Shown here piece after piece: positions 26,412-35,854 of a DNA stretch of 64,000 nt. This DNA is from [Empedobacter] haloabium (GTDB lineage: Bacteria; Pseudomonadota; Gammaproteobacteria; Burkholderiales; Burkholderiaceae_D), in contig CP136508.1 of assembly GCA_008011715.2 (NCBI GenBank), forward strand, positions 5,456,001 to 5,520,000, given 5' to 3'. Below the pieces are notes generated by a model that saw only the letters and a list, made by a program, of their open reading frames with translations, ran no database searches and was not told the DNA's origin. A program made the position numbers and the translations under genes. Numbering within the stretch: the stretch's first letter is position 1; every line of letters begins with the position of its first letter.

Positions 26412-28215
26412 AGCCAGCCACCTTCGGCTCGGCCGCGCGCAGGCGGATGTGCAGCTCGCGCAGCTGCTTCTCGTCCACTTCCGACGGTGCGTGCGTCAAG
26501 AGGTCCTGAGCGCGCTGCGTTTTCGGGAACGCGATCACGTCGCGGATCGAGTCCGACTTCGTCATCAGCGTGACGATACGGTCCAGGCCGAATGCCAGGC
26601 CGCCGTGCGGTGGCGCGCCGTATTGCAGTGCGTCCAGCAGGAAGCCGAACTTCAGGCGTGCTTCTTCCGCGCCGATCTTCAGCGCGCGGAACACCTTCGA
26701 CTGCACTTCCTCGCGGTGGATACGGATCGAGCCGCCGCCCAGTTCCCAGCCGTTCAGGACCATGTCGTAGGCCTTGGCGATGCAGGCGCCCGGGTTGGTT
26801 TCCAGCATGTCCTCGTGGCCGTCCTTCGGTGCCGTGAACGGGTGGTGGGTGGCGGTCCAGCGGTCGTCTTCCTCGTCGTATTCGAACATCGGGAAGTCGA
26901 TGACCCACAGCGGTGCCCAGACGTCGTCGAACAGGCCGTTCTTCTTGCCGAACTCGCTGTGGCCGATCTTCACGCGCAGCGCGCCGATGGCGTCGTTGAC
27001 GACCTTCGCTTTGTCCGCGCCGAAGAAGATCAGGTCGCCGTCTTCGGCGCCCGTCAGTTCCAGGATCTTGGCCAGGGCTTCGTCGTTGATGTTCTTCACG
27101 ATCGGCGACTGCAGGCCGTCACGGCCCTTGGCCTTCTCGTTGACCTTGATGTAGGCCAGACCCTTGGCGCCGTAGATGGCAACGAACTGGGTGTAGGCGT
27201 CGATTTCCGAACGTGGCATGTCGCCGCCCTTCGGTACGCGCAGGCCGACCACACGGCCGTTCGGCAGGTTGGCCGCGGCGGAGAACACCTTGAAGTCGAC
27301 GTTCTTCATCACGTCGGTCAGTTCGGTGAACTCGAGCTTTACTCTCATATCGGGCTTGTCCGAACCGTACTTGCCCATCGCTTCGGCGAAGTCCATCACC
27401 GGGAACGGGTTCGGCAGGTCGATCGACAGCGTGTTCTTGAACACCTTGCGGATCATGTCTTCGAACAGGTCACGGATTTCCTGTTCGTTCAGAAACGACG
27501 TTTCGCAGTCGATCTGGGTGAATTCCGGCTGGCGGTCGGCGCGCAGGTCTTCGTCGCGGAAGCACTTGGTGATCTGGTAGTAGCGGTCGAAGTTGGCGAC
27601 CATCAGCAACTGCTTGAACAGCTGCGGCGACTGCGGCAGCGCGAAGAACTGGCCGGCGTTGACGCGCGACGGCACCAGGTAGTCGCGCGCGCCTTCCGGC
27701 GTGGACTTGGTCAGGGTCGGCGTCTCGATGTCGATGAAGCCCAGTTCGTCCAGGTACTTGCGCACTTCCATCGTCACCTTGTAGCGCAGGCGCAGGTTGT
27801 TCTGCATCTGCGGACGGCGCAGGTCCAGCACGCGGTGCGTCAGGCGGGTGGTTTCGGACAGGTTGTCGTCGTCCAGCTGGAACGGTACGGCCACCGACGG
27901 GTTCAGCACTTCCAGCTGCGAGCAGATCACTTCGATCTTGCCCGACTTCAGGTTGTTGTTGACGGTGCCGGCCAGGCGGTCCTTGACCGTGCCCGTGATG
28001 CGCAGGCAGAACTCGTTACGTACGGCTTCGGCGGCCTTGAAGACTTCCGCCTGCTCCGGATTGCAGACGATCTGAACCAGGCCTTCGCGGTCGCGCAGGT
28101 CGATGAAGATCACGCCGCCGTGGTCGCGGCGACGGTGCACCCAGCCGCACAGGCTGACGGTTTGGCCCAGCAGTGCTTCAGTGACGAGGCCGCAGTAATG
28201 AGTACGCATAGACAT
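26410..28215 (-). CDS. aspS: Aspartate--tRNA ligase
   Basis: A 601-residue class II aminoacyl-tRNA synthetase that charges tRNA-Asp (and possibly tRNA-Asn). An N-terminal OB-fold anticodon domain ([43 protein letters not shown]) is followed by motif 2 around [18 protein letters not shown]. The bacterial GAD insertion comes next, then motif 3 [13 protein letters not shown] near the C terminus. Two ATG codons at the start (MSM) are equally possible. It lies in the conserved fmdB-DUF502-aspS-nudB string and ends in a strong terminator. Confidence 0.97.
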   Translation of the reverse strand: MSMRTHYCGLVTEALLGQTVSLCGWVHRRRDHGGVIFIDLRDREGLVQIVCNPEQAEVFKAAEAVRNEFCLRITGTVKDRLAGTVNNNLKSGKIEVICSQLEVLNPSVAVPFQLDDDNLSETTRLTHRVLDLRRPQMQNNLRLRYKVTMEVRKYLDELGFIDIETPTLTKSTPEGARDYLVPSRVNAGQFFALPQSPQLFKQLLMVANFDRYYQITKCFRDEDLRADRQPEFTQIDCETSFLNEQEIRDLFEDMIRKVFKNTLSIDLPNPFPVMDFAEAMGKYGSDKPDMRVKLEFTELTDVMKNVDFKVFSAAANLPNGRVVGLRVPKGGDMPRSEIDAYTQFVAIYGAKGLAYIKVNEKAKGRDGLQSPIVKNINDEALAKILELTGAEDGDLIFFGADKAKVVNDAIGALRVKIGHSEFGKKNGLFDDVWAPLWVIDFPMFEYDEEDDRWTATHHPFTAPKDGHEDMLETNPGACIAKAYDMVLNGWELGGGSIRIHREEVQSKVFRALKIGAEEARLKFGFLLDALQYGAPPHGGLAFGLDRIVTLMTKSDSIRDVIAFPKTQRAQDLLTHAPSEVDEKQLRELHIRLRAAEPKVAG

Positions 28216-28261
28216 GGTTAATTCTCGGTTCAGGTTAAGTTCGTTAATTCAGTCGAAAGCG

Positions 28262-28861
28262 TCAGTCGGGAGCGACGACGCCCATCGACACAATGTACTT
28301 CAAGGCGGCATCCACGGTCATGTCCAGCTCCACGACCTGCGAGCGCGCCATCATCAGGAAGAAGCCGGAGGTCGGGTTCGGCGTCGTTGGCACGTAGACG
28401 CTGACGTAGTCGCCCACCAGGTGGTTCTTGACGTCGCCGCCGGGCGTGCCGGTCAGGAACGCGATCGTGTACGAGTTCGCGTGCGGGTACGGGATCAGCA
28501 CGGCCTTGCGGAAGGCGTTGCCGGACGACGAGAACAGCGTGTCCGACACCTGCTTGACGCTGCCGTACAGCGAGCTGACGACGGGAATCCGGTGCAGCAG
28601 CTTTTCCCACAGGCGCAGGATGTAGTTGCCGATCAGGTTGTTGGCCAGCAGGCCGACGCAGAACACGATGACGATCGTCAGCACCGCGCCCAGGCCAGGC
28701 ACGTTGAAACCGAGCAGGGTCAGCTTCGGCCGCCAGTGTTCGGGCAGGACCAAAAGCGACTGGTCCAGCGTGCCGACGATGATATTGAGCACCCACAGCG
28801 TGATCGCCAGGGGTACGAGGATCAGCAGACCGGTAAGAAAGTATTTGCGTATCGTGTTCAT
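28262..28861 (-). CDS. DUF502 family membrane protein
   Basis: A 199-residue protein with two N-terminal membrane segments (about residues 6-28 and 57-80). The DUF502 body shows the conserved PVVSSLYGSVKQVSDTLFS and PYPHANSYTIAFLTG segments and VSVYVPTTPNPTSGFFLMM near the C terminus. The function is unknown; the gene is almost always upstream of aspS in betaproteobacteria, as here with a 46-bp gap, and follows fmdB by 12 bp. It probably belongs to one transcript with both. Confidence 0.93.
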   Translation of the reverse strand: MNTIRKYFLTGLLILVPLAITLWVLNIIVGTLDQSLLVLPEHWRPKLTLLGFNVPGLGAVLTIVIVFCVGLLANNLIGNYILRLWEKLLHRIPVVSSLYGSVKQVSDTLFSSSGNAFRKAVLIPYPHANSYTIAFLTGTPGGDVKNHLVGDYVSVYVPTTPNPTSGFFLMMARSQVVELDMTVDAALKYIVSMGVVAPD

Positions 28862-28873
28862 CGTTCCTGGGAT

Positions 28874-29179
28874 TTACTTCGTGTCGCCGCCGGACGTGGT
28901 CGTCGCGGCAGGTGCCGGGGTGGCCGGCTTGGCGTCGCTGGCGGGCGCAGCGGCGGGCGCATCGGTCTTCGCGGCCACGCCGGTGGCTGGCGCATTGCCG
29001 CCTCGGAAATCCGTCACATACCAGCCGGTGCCCTTCAACTGGAAGCCGGCAGCGGTAAGCTGCTTTTTAAAAGTCGATTTGCCGCAGGCCGGGCACTCGG
29101 TGAGCTGAGGATCGGAAATCTTCTGCAGCACGTCCTTGGCAAAGCCACATTCCTCGCAACGGTAAGCGTAGATAGGCAT
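28874..29179 (-). CDS. FmdB-family zinc-ribbon protein
   Basis: A 101-residue protein with the FmdB zinc ribbon: Cys8, Cys11, Cys29 and Cys32 (MPIYAYRCEEC... TECPACG), followed by an Ala/Pro/Thr-rich disordered tail. FmdB proteins are putative regulatory zinc ribbons of unknown function. It is the first gene of the FmdB-DUF502-aspS set, and its upstream side is occupied by palindromic repeats. Confidence 0.95.
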   Translation of the reverse strand: MPIYAYRCEECGFAKDVLQKISDPQLTECPACGKSTFKKQLTAAGFQLKGTGWYVTDFRGGNAPATGVAAKTDAPAAAPASDAKPATPAPAATTTSGGDTK

Positions 29180-29268
29180 CGGTTACTCCGCAAAAATCGT
29201 CAAAAACCCTGAATTATAAAGCTTTTTTGCGGCAACAAGACAGTTGACAACGACCGCCGGGATCGTGA

Positions 29269-29351
29269 GTTGCCGGAGAAATGGGGACAGACCCCATTTC
29301 TCCGGCAACTGTTTCTCAAAAAATGGGGTCTGTCCCCATTTTAGGAGCAAC
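29269..29351. repeat. Paired palindromic repeats F
   Basis: First hairpin 29269-29309: perfect 18-bp arms (GTTGCCGGAGAAATGGGG and complement) around ACAGA. Second hairpin 29311-29351: GTTTCTCAAAAAATGGGG, TCTGT, CCCCATTTTAGGAGCAAC, imperfect at the outer bases. Its end touches the stop codon of the TPMT-like gene, so the element forms that gene's 3' end. Confidence 0.9.
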
Positions 29352-29983
29352 TAGCGGCGGCGCCACTCCAGCCAGCGCTCGCGGCCCTCGAACACGGGCA
29401 GCGAGTCCTTGACGGCTTCGTCCGCTTCCAGTTCGAAATGCGGCGCCAGCAGTTCGTCCAGCCGGGCGCGCTCGATGCCGAATGGCGGGCCCTTGGGCGT
29501 GGCGCCCAGGAAGAAGTAGCCGGCCAGCAGGCCGCCGCGCGGCAGCAGCTGGGCCCAGCGTTCGGCGACTTGCGGCCACATGTCCGGCGGCAGCGCGCAC
29601 AGGAAGGCACGCTCGTAGATCACATCCAGCGGACGCGGTGGCTGGTACGTGAAGAAATCGGCCTGGACGATGCGCTCGGGCCAGCGCTTGACGACGTGCC
29701 GGGCCCGCTCGACGGCGGCTGGCGAGAAATCGATCGCGGTCGCGTCCCAGCCCGCCTCGCACATCAGGTCCAGCTCGTAGGCGGAGCCGCAGCCGGGAAT
29801 CAGCGCGACGGGCGGCACCACGGCCGCATCGGCCGCCGCGTCGCGCTCGGCGACCAAGTGGCGCAGGCGCTCGGGTATGCCGCCTTTGTCCCATGGCATG
29901 AAGCGCTGGGTGAAACGCTCGTCCCAGAACGCCGCTTGCAGGGGATCGCGGCTCTCGAAATCAGGGTTGGCAGGCTCGGCCAT
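29351..29983 (-). CDS. Thiopurine S-methyltransferase-like SAM methyltransferase
   Basis: A 210-residue class I methyltransferase. Features are AAFWDERFTQRFMPWDKGGIP (TPMT-like N terminus), motif I ALIPGCGSAYELDLM, ATAIDFSPAAVERA for the adenosyl Asp, and YERAFLCALPPDMWPQVAERW. TPMT relatives in bacteria methylate thiopurines, tellurite/selenite or other thiol- or halide-type acceptors; the substrate here is unknown. The ATG overlaps the ubiB stop (ATGA), so the two are translated together. Confidence 0.88.
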   Translation of the reverse strand: MAEPANPDFESRDPLQAAFWDERFTQRFMPWDKGGIPERLRHLVAERDAAADAAVVPPVALIPGCGSAYELDLMCEAGWDATAIDFSPAAVERARHVVKRWPERIVQADFFTYQPPRPLDVIYERAFLCALPPDMWPQVAERWAQLLPRGGLLAGYFFLGATPKGPPFGIERARLDELLAPHFELEADEAVKDSLPVFEGRERWLEWRRR

Positions 29984-31551
29984 CACATCACTCCTTGCCA
30001 GCGCAGCCAGGCCTGAAAGCCCACCGCGCCGGCGACAAACGCACCGACAAAGAACACGAAGAAACTCAGCAGACGATTGGTGCGGCGCTGCTCCTCGGCC
30101 AGCTGACGCAACAAATCGTTGGTATGCGGATCGCGGTCGCTGATGGCCATCAAGGCCTGCTGCGTCAACCGCGGCAGCGTCGGCAGGATGTGCGAGTAGC
30201 GCGGCGCTTCCGCCTTCAGGCGGTCGATCAACCCGCGCCAGCCCACCTGCTCGGACACCCAGCGCTCGAGGTGCGGCTTGGCCGTTTTCCACAGGTCGAG
30301 GTCGGGATCGAGCACCCGCCCCATGCCCTCGATATTGAGCAGTGTCTTCTGCAGCAGCACCAGTTGCGGCTGCACTTCGACATTGAAGCGGCGCGACGTC
30401 TGGAACAGGCGCAACAGGATCTGGCCGAACGAGATGTCCTTCAGCGGCCGGTCGAAGATCGGCTCGCAGCAGGCGCGCACGGCCGCTTCCAGCTCGTCGA
30501 CGCGGGTGGTCTTCGGCGCCCAGCCCGATTCGATGTGGGCCTCGGCCACGCGCTTGTAGTCGCGCCGGAAGAAGGCCAGGAAGTTCTGCGACAGGTAATC
30601 CTTGTCGTAGTCGTTCAGGGTGCCGACAATGCCGAAGTCCAGCGCGATGTAGCGGCCGAACGTGGCCGGGTCGATCGACACGAGGATGTTCCCCGGGTGC
30701 ATGTCCGCATGGAAGAAGCCGTCGCGGAACACCTGGGTGAAGAAGATCTCCACGCCGTCGCTGCCCAGCTTCTTCAGGTCGACGCCGGCCTCGACCAGGC
30801 GATCGATCTGCGACACGGGAATGCCATGCATGCGCTCCATCGTGATGACATTGCTGGAACAGTAGTCCCAGAACATCTCCGGCACCATCAACAGGTTCGA
30901 ATCGGCGAAGTTGCGGCGCAGCTGGGCCGCGTTGGCCGCCTCGCGCATCAGGTCCAGCTCGTCGTGCAGGTACTTGTCGAACTCGGCGACCACTTCCTTC
31001 ATCTTCAAGCGCTTGCTGTCGCGCCACAGCCGGTTGATCCAGTCGGCGGCCAGGTTCATCAGCGCCACGTCCTCGTCGATCAGCTTTTTCATGCCGGGGC
31101 GCAGCACCTTGACGGCCACCTGCGTGCCGTCCGGCAGCGCGGCGAAGTGCACCTGGGCGATCGACGCGGACGCCACCGGGATGCGCTCGAAGCGGGCAAA
31201 CAGCTGGTCCGGATGCGCGCCCAGCGACCGTTCGATCTGCGCGACCGCCAGGTCGGAATCGAACGGCGGCACGCGGTCCTGCAGCTTGGACAGCTCCACC
31301 ACGATATCGGGCGGGATCAGGTCGCTGCGGGTGGACAGCACCTGGCCCAGCTTGACGAAGATCGGGCCCAGCTCTTCCAGTGCCATGCGCAGGCGCACGG
31401 CGCGCGGGCTGGACAGGTTACGCCAGAAGAATGCCGTGTCGATCACGCGGGTGATGCCGGGCTTGTCGAAGCCGGAAATCGCGATCTCGTCGAGCCCATA
31501 TTTGACGAGTACGCGCAGAATCTTAAGCAGGCGAAGAAATTTCAGGATCAT
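29983..31551 (-). CDS. ubiB: UbiB, ABC1-family kinase-like protein for ubiquinone synthesis
   Basis: A 522-residue ABC1/ADCK protein. The family-defining KxGQ motif is in [16 protein letters not shown] near residue 67, and ASIAQVH replaces the glycine-rich loop. [11 protein letters not shown] is the catalytic-loop Asp/Asn region and ALDFGIVG the metal-binding DFG-like motif. Two C-terminal membrane segments (about residues 492-516) anchor it in the inner membrane. It supports aerobic ubiquinone biosynthesis, possibly by extracting lipid precursors using ATPase activity. It is located directly after ubiJ with 4-base overlap. Confidence 0.96.
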   Translation of the reverse strand: MILKFLRLLKILRVLVKYGLDEIAISGFDKPGITRVIDTAFFWRNLSSPRAVRLRMALEELGPIFVKLGQVLSTRSDLIPPDIVVELSKLQDRVPPFDSDLAVAQIERSLGAHPDQLFARFERIPVASASIAQVHFAALPDGTQVAVKVLRPGMKKLIDEDVALMNLAADWINRLWRDSKRLKMKEVVAEFDKYLHDELDLMREAANAAQLRRNFADSNLLMVPEMFWDYCSSNVITMERMHGIPVSQIDRLVEAGVDLKKLGSDGVEIFFTQVFRDGFFHADMHPGNILVSIDPATFGRYIALDFGIVGTLNDYDKDYLSQNFLAFFRRDYKRVAEAHIESGWAPKTTRVDELEAAVRACCEPIFDRPLKDISFGQILLRLFQTSRRFNVEVQPQLVLLQKTLLNIEGMGRVLDPDLDLWKTAKPHLERWVSEQVGWRGLIDRLKAEAPRYSHILPTLPRLTQQALMAISDRDPHTNDLLRQLAEEQRRTNRLLSFFVFFVGAFVAGAVGFQAWLRWQGVM

Positions 31552-32237
31552 CGAGTTTCCGTGTCGGGGGTGGTGCCGGCAGGCGCTTGCGCAGGGTGCC
31601 GTTGCGCGAATTTCTGTTCCAGCTTCTCCAGCCGCTTGATGGCGCGCTCGACATCGTCACGCAAGCGCGTGACGCCCGCTGCGAACTCCTCGGTCACGGC
31701 GGGCCGTACCAGCAGCGGCTGCTCCTCCAGGAAATACTCGGCGACGTTTTCCGTCAGCTTGCGCTGGCCCGTCTGCAGCGACGCCAGCGCCGACTTCGCG
31801 CCGGACACCAGCCGCACGGCGGCGATCGGCCCGACCAGCTTTTCCAGGTCGTGCTCGGCTTCCCAGCGCAGCGACTGCGACAGGCGCGAGATCGCATTGG
31901 CGAACTCCGCGTCGCCTTCGATCTGCACGTAGGAAAACGCCCGCTCGCGGTTCTGCGCGATCAGCGGCAAGTCGGAGAGTTTCAGCCGGATCGTCACGGC
32001 CGGTACGACATCGCTCGAGGCGGCCTGCACCATGCCGTCGGCGGCGACCATCAGGCGCAGCTCGGCCGGCGACGCGTCGATGCGCGCGACCTTGCCCGCA
32101 TACTGTTTCAGTTCGGCGCGCGCCCAGTCCTCCTGCGCCAGCAGGTGGTTGATCGTGGCCGCGGCCGGCATCGACAGGGTCGGCAGGCCGGACAACTGCC
32201 CCGGGAAAGGCAGCAAGGCAAACAAATTGGGAAGCAT
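31548..32237 (-). CDS. ubiJ: UbiJ, SCP2-domain ubiquinone biosynthesis accessory factor
   Basis: A 229-residue protein with an SCP2-like lipid-binding domain (about residues 25-130: [42 protein letters not shown]...), then [37 protein letters not shown] helical C terminus ([20 protein letters not shown]) follows. UbiJ scaffolds the cytosolic Ubi complex with UbiK. The start is uncertain: the ATG used here is 10 nt after a terminator-like hairpin, and a second ATG 66 bases downstream fits the E. coli N terminus equally well. It overlaps the ubiB start by 4 bases. Confidence 0.88.
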   Translation of the reverse strand: MLPNLFALLPFPGQLSGLPTLSMPAAATINHLLAQEDWARAELKQYAGKVARIDASPAELRLMVAADGMVQAASSDVVPAVTIRLKLSDLPLIAQNRERAFSYVQIEGDAEFANAISRLSQSLRWEAEHDLEKLVGPIAAVRLVSGAKSALASLQTGQRKLTENVAEYFLEEQPLLVRPAVTEEFAAGVTRLRDDVERAIKRLEKLEQKFAQRHPAQAPAGTTPDTETR

Positions 32238-32246
32238 ATCGGGAGC

Positions 32247-32282
32247 CCAAAAAACAAAACCGCCCTGGAAAATCCCGGGCGG
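32247..32282 (-). terminator. Intrinsic terminator between Tim44-like gene and ubiJ
   Basis: On the minus strand, CCGCCC - GGGATTTTCCA - GGGCGG followed by TTTTGTTTTTT. It sits 66 nt after the stop of the Tim44-like gene and the T-run ends only about 10 nt before the ubiJ ATG. Confidence 0.8.
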
Positions 32283-32347
32283 TCTTGATCTTACCAGTTT
32301 GCAGGAGTTTAACCCTGCACAAAGAACACTTTCGTGGGTCGGCCCCG

Positions 32348-33337
32348 TCAGGCGACCTGCTGGATACCGCCCAGCAGCCAGCCCGCATTGCCTTGCACCG
32401 GCTTGACCAGGTTCCACACTTCGTGGAAAGGCTCGGCCAGCGCGTCCGGTGCCGGCTTGATCTGGCCACGGAATTCCACGCTGGCCAGGTAGTCGGTACC
32501 GTTGTTCTCGATGCCCAGCAGCTCGGCGTCGATGTGCACGACGTCCGTGTAGTCGGCCTTGCCGCCGCGCTCCGCGATCTGCATCTTCAGCTCGGCAAAC
32601 ACTTCCGGCGTGGTGAACTCGCGGATATCGGCCACGTCACCCTTGTCCCAGGCCGCCTGCAGGCGGATGAAATTGCCTTTGGCGTGGCGCAGGAAGCTTT
32701 CCTTGTCGAAGTCGGCCGGCACGCCCCATGGGGTATGGGCCGGGGCCGGCTTGTTCAGGTCGATACCGGACGAGACCGGCTGGTACGACGACGGCTGCAG
32801 GCCGGAACCGATTTCCGGCGTGGCGACTCCCCGGCTGACCGGCGTATCGAAGCTCTTGTTGTTGCCGAGGCCGGCACCACCGAAGCCGCTGCTGGCGCCC
32901 GTGCCGCTGTAGCCGGCCATGGCGGGACGACCGCCCTGGGCACGATTGCGGAACATGCGCCAGATCAGGAAGATGGCACCAGCGATCAGCGCGAACGTCA
33001 GGATCGTGCCGATGGCACTGGCCAGCGCGCCGCCGATACCGAGATGCGACAGCAGCGCGCCCAGGCCGAGGCCCAGCAGGGCGCCGCCCAGGATGCCCTT
33101 CCATGGGCTCGGCCGCGGCGGCGTCATGCCCGGCGTCGGCGCCGGCGCGGCGGCCGGACGGTTGACGCCCTGCTGCGGCGTGGCGGCCGGTGCCGGCCGT
33201 GGCGCCATCTGCTTGACGCTTTGCGACTGGCGTCCGATGGAACGGCCGCCGCCCATCGGCCGGGCAGCGAGCTCGGCCATCATCGACATGGCCGACAGTG
33301 CGATCGTCGCGCCGATCAGGAATTTTTTCAGTTTCAT
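32348..33337 (-). CDS. Tim44-like domain membrane protein
   Basis: A 329-residue protein. A signal-like N terminus (KKFLIGATIALSAMSMMAELAARP) is followed by a Pro/Ala/Gln-rich region. A glycine-rich hydrophobic double segment (GILGGALLGLGLGALLSHLGIGGALASAIGTILTFALIAGAIFLIW, about 80-127) comes next. The C-terminal Tim44/TIM-like domain (FIRLQAAWDKGDVADIREFTTPEVFAELKMQIAERG... VEFRGQIKPAPDALAEPFHEVWNLVKP) has a cystatin/NTF2-like fold. The function is unknown, but it is conserved between ubiE and ubiJ in betaproteobacteria. The start codon gives a proper export signal; the longer frame overlaps ubiE. Confidence 0.9.
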   Translation of the reverse strand: MKLKKFLIGATIALSAMSMMAELAARPMGGGRSIGRQSQSVKQMAPRPAPAATPQQGVNRPAAAPAPTPGMTPPRPSPWKGILGGALLGLGLGALLSHLGIGGALASAIGTILTFALIAGAIFLIWRMFRNRAQGGRPAMAGYSGTGASSGFGGAGLGNNKSFDTPVSRGVATPEIGSGLQPSSYQPVSSGIDLNKPAPAHTPWGVPADFDKESFLRHAKGNFIRLQAAWDKGDVADIREFTTPEVFAELKMQIAERGGKADYTDVVHIDAELLGIENNGTDYLASVEFRGQIKPAPDALAEPFHEVWNLVKPVQGNAGWLLGGIQQVA

Positions 33338-33348
33338 TTGGCAGTTCC

Positions 33349-34083
33349 TTACAGTTTGATGCCAGTGTGTAAAGCGGCCACACCTGCCGTCAGGTTGTAA
33401 TACTGGACCCGCTCCAGGCCCGCCGCCTGCATCATCGTCTTCAGGGTTTCCTGATCGGGATGCATGCGGATCGACTCGGCCAGGTAGCGGTAGCTGTCCG
33501 CGTCGCCGGCGATCTTCTGCCCCAGCCACGGCAACACGGAGAACGAATACAGATCATACGGCTTTTGCAGGGGCTCCATCACTTTCGAGAACTCCAGCAC
33601 CAGCAGTTTGCCGCCCGGCTTCAGGACGCGCCGCATTTCGGAGAGTGCCACGTCCTTGTGCGTCATGTTGCGCAGGCCGAACGCGACGCTGACGCGGTCG
33701 AAATAATTGTCCGGGAACGGCAGCTTTTCCGCGTCGCACAACAATGTGGGGGTAACGAGGCCACGGTTCAAGAGCCGATCGCGGCCCACGCGCAACATCG
33801 ATTCGTTGATGTCGGTCAGCCACACCTCGCCGGTCGGGCCAGCCTGCTTGGCGAACGCCTTGGCCAGGTCGCCCGTGCCGCCCGCGATGTCCAGCACCTT
33901 GAAGCCCGGCCGCACGCCCGCGTTGGCGATGGTGAACGTCTTCCACAGGCGGTGCAGGCCGCCCGACATCAGGTCGTTCATCACATCGTACTTGGCGGCG
34001 ACGGAATGGAAGACCTTGGCGACTTCCTTGACTTTCTCGTCTTCGTTGACGGTCTTGTAACCGAAATGGGTGGTGTTGGTCAT
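33349..34083 (-). CDS. ubiE: Ubiquinone/menaquinone biosynthesis C-methyltransferase
   Basis: A 244-residue SAM methyltransferase that methylates demethoxyubiquinol (and demethylmenaquinol). Diagnostic segments are [44 protein letters not shown], motif [13 protein letters not shown], and [32 protein letters not shown]. The ATG chosen gives the usual N terminus; the frame is open 36 codons further. It heads the ubiE, Tim44-like, ubiJ, ubiB series, with a gap of 11 bp to the Tim44-like gene. Confidence 0.97.
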   Translation of the reverse strand: MTNTTHFGYKTVNEDEKVKEVAKVFHSVAAKYDVMNDLMSGGLHRLWKTFTIANAGVRPGFKVLDIAGGTGDLAKAFAKQAGPTGEVWLTDINESMLRVGRDRLLNRGLVTPTLLCDAEKLPFPDNYFDRVSVAFGLRNMTHKDVALSEMRRVLKPGGKLLVLEFSKVMEPLQKPYDLYSFSVLPWLGQKIAGDADSYRYLAESIRMHPDQETLKTMMQAAGLERVQYYNLTAGVAALHTGIKL

Positions 34084-34279
34084 GGTGAGGGGGCCTGTTG
34101 AACTGACAGCATTATACAAGCGCCACCGCCTCCATCCCGCCGTCTTGACGAATCCTGCAAAATCGCTTGACTTATTTGCAATTTCAAGCATTTCGCGAAA
34201 TGGCTGTCAACCGGCGTGCTCAACGCTGCGTTAAGTGATCAGTCAGGCCCAACAGCCAAGTCAACAACGGAGGAACACC

Positions 34280-34534
34280 ATGCAAGTTCAACATCAACTC
34301 CCGAAGGATATCTATTTCCCGGAGATCGATGAGGCAACCCGTCAGATGATCGACGCCACCGACGCGCAGGCCCGCCGCGCGCAGGCAGACAAGGTCCCGG
34401 CGCCGATGCCGTTCAATGCAGAAGCCATCCGCACCCTGCCGCCGGCAGCCCGCGCCGCCTTCCGCTACATCTGGGAACGCGAACAACGCCGCTACGAAGA
34501 GTTCATGCTGAACAACCGCGCGGCCGCGAACTGA
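34280..34534 (+). CDS. Small uncharacterised cytoplasmic protein (84 aa)
   Basis: An 84-residue protein with a strong GGAGGA ribosome-binding site 7 nt before the ATG and GC-rich third positions, so it is very likely real. It is charged and helical, with FPEIDEATRQMIDATDAQARRAQADKVPAPMPFNAEAIRTLPPAARAAFRYIWEREQRRYEEFML as a compact amphipathic body. No signal peptide, Cys pair or recognised domain is seen. It is divergent from ubiE and followed seven bases later by palindromic repeat G. Function unknown. Confidence 0.75.
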   Translation: MQVQHQLPKDIYFPEIDEATRQMIDATDAQARRAQADKVPAPMPFNAEAIRTLPPAARAAFRYIWEREQRRYEEFMLNNRAAAN

Positions 34535-34540
34535 GATAAG

Positions 34541-34578
34541 TTGCCAAAAAATCGGGGACTGTCCCCGATTTTTGGCAA
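34541..34578. repeat. Palindromic repeat G (GGGGACTGTCCCC)
   Basis: TTGCCAAAAAATCGGGGAC followed by its complement (one mismatch): a 38-bp almost perfect palindrome located between two convergent genes. The T-run in the second arm means it may also terminate both of them. Confidence 0.9.
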
Positions 34579-34585
34579 TATTGCA

Positions 34586-35854
34586 TTACAGCTTCAGGTG
34601 GCCGCGCAGCGTGCTGCTGTCGTAGGCCGTGCGGAACAGCCCGCGGCGCTGCAATTCCGGCACGACCAGTTCCAGCAGGTCGTCCAGGCCGCCCGGCAAG
34701 GTCGGCGGCATCAGGTTGAAGCCATCGGCCGCCTCGTTCTCGAACCATAGCTGCATCTGGTCCGCCACTTGCGCTGCCGTGCCGACCACCGTCAGGTGGC
34801 CCCGGCCACCGGCGATGCGCTCATACAGTTGCCTTATCGTCAGGTTTTCCCCTTGTGCAAGTTGGGTCAGCAATTGCTGCCGGCTGCGCTGGCCGTCCGC
34901 CGTTTCCGGCAGTGCCGGCAGCGGGCCGTCGAGCGGATAGCCCGACAGATCGAAATTGCCGATCATCCGGCCCAGCAGCGCCAGCCCGGCCTGCGGTTCG
35001 ATCAGGCCCTGCAAGGTGGCGAACTTGTCCCGGGCTTCCCCTTCCGTTTTGCCGACCACCGCGAAGATGCCCGGCGTGATGCGCAGGCTGTGTGCCGTGC
35101 GGCCCTGCTGGACCACCCTTTCCTTCATGTCGCGGTAGAACGCCTGCGCGGCCGCCAGCGACGGCTGCGCCGTGAACACGACGTCCGCCGTGGCCGCGGC
35201 AAGCGCGCGCCCCGGTTCGGAACTGCCGGCCTGCACGACCAGCGGCCGGCCCTGCGGGCTGGGCGGCACGTTCAGCGGCCCGGCCACGCGGAAGTGCTCG
35301 CCCTGGTGATCGAGCTGGCGCACACGGCCCGGATCGAGCAGCTTGCCGGCCGCCTTGTCGTTGACGAAGGCGCCCTCCTCCCAGCTGCGCCATAGACCAT
35401 CGACCACTTGGTGAAACTCGCGCGCGCGAACATAGCGCTGGCCGTGCTCGACGTGCCGGTCGCGCCCGAAGTTGGCCGCCTCCGCCGCATTGTCCGAAGT
35501 GACCAGGTTCCAGCCCGCGCGGCCATTCGAGATGCTGTCCAGCGAGGCGAACAGCCGCGCCACGTGATACGGCTCGTTGTAGGTCGTCGTCGCGGTGGCG
35601 ATCAGCCCGATACGCTCCGTCACGGCGGCGAGCGCCGACAACAGCGTGATGGGCTCGAGCGACGGCGCGCCGGTCAGCGCCACGCTGTCGGCAAAGAACA
35701 CGGCGTCCAGCGCCGCGCGTTCGGCCTTTTCCACCAGCTCGCGATAGACGGCGAACGGCGGCGCCACCAGGTCCGTGTCCGGATGGCGCCATGCAGCGAC
35801 ATGGTGGCCGTGGCGCAGCAGGAAGGCGCACAGGCTCATCTGGCGGGTTGTCAT
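34586..35854 (-). CDS. LLM-class flavin-dependent monooxygenase (NtaA/SnaA/DszA/SoxA type)
   Basis: A 422-residue bacterial luciferase-like (TIM-barrel) monooxygenase of the NtaA/DszA subfamily that uses reduced FMN. Characteristic segments are WRHPDTDL, LDAVFFADSVAL, RIGLIATATTTYNEPYHVARLFASLDSISNGRAGWNLVTSDN and PLVVQAGSSEPGRALAA. Relatives oxidise nitrilotriacetate, dibenzothiophene sulfone or alkanesulfonates. A TonB receptor gene begins one base upstream and a sulfonate-binding protein lies further away, which together point to an organosulfur substrate. The partner flavin reductase is not in the window. Confidence 0.9.
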   Translation of the reverse strand: MTTRQMSLCAFLLRHGHHVAAWRHPDTDLVAPPFAVYRELVEKAERAALDAVFFADSVALTGAPSLEPITLLSALAAVTERIGLIATATTTYNEPYHVARLFASLDSISNGRAGWNLVTSDNAAEAANFGRDRHVEHGQRYVRAREFHQVVDGLWRSWEEGAFVNDKAAGKLLDPGRVRQLDHQGEHFRVAGPLNVPPSPQGRPLVVQAGSSEPGRALAAATADVVFTAQPSLAAAQAFYRDMKERVVQQGRTAHSLRITPGIFAVVGKTEGEARDKFATLQGLIEPQAGLALLGRMIGNFDLSGYPLDGPLPALPETADGQRSRQQLLTQLAQGENLTIRQLYERIAGGRGHLTVVGTAAQVADQMQLWFENEAADGFNLMPPTLPGGLDDLLELVVPELQRRGLFRTAYDSSTLRGHLKL

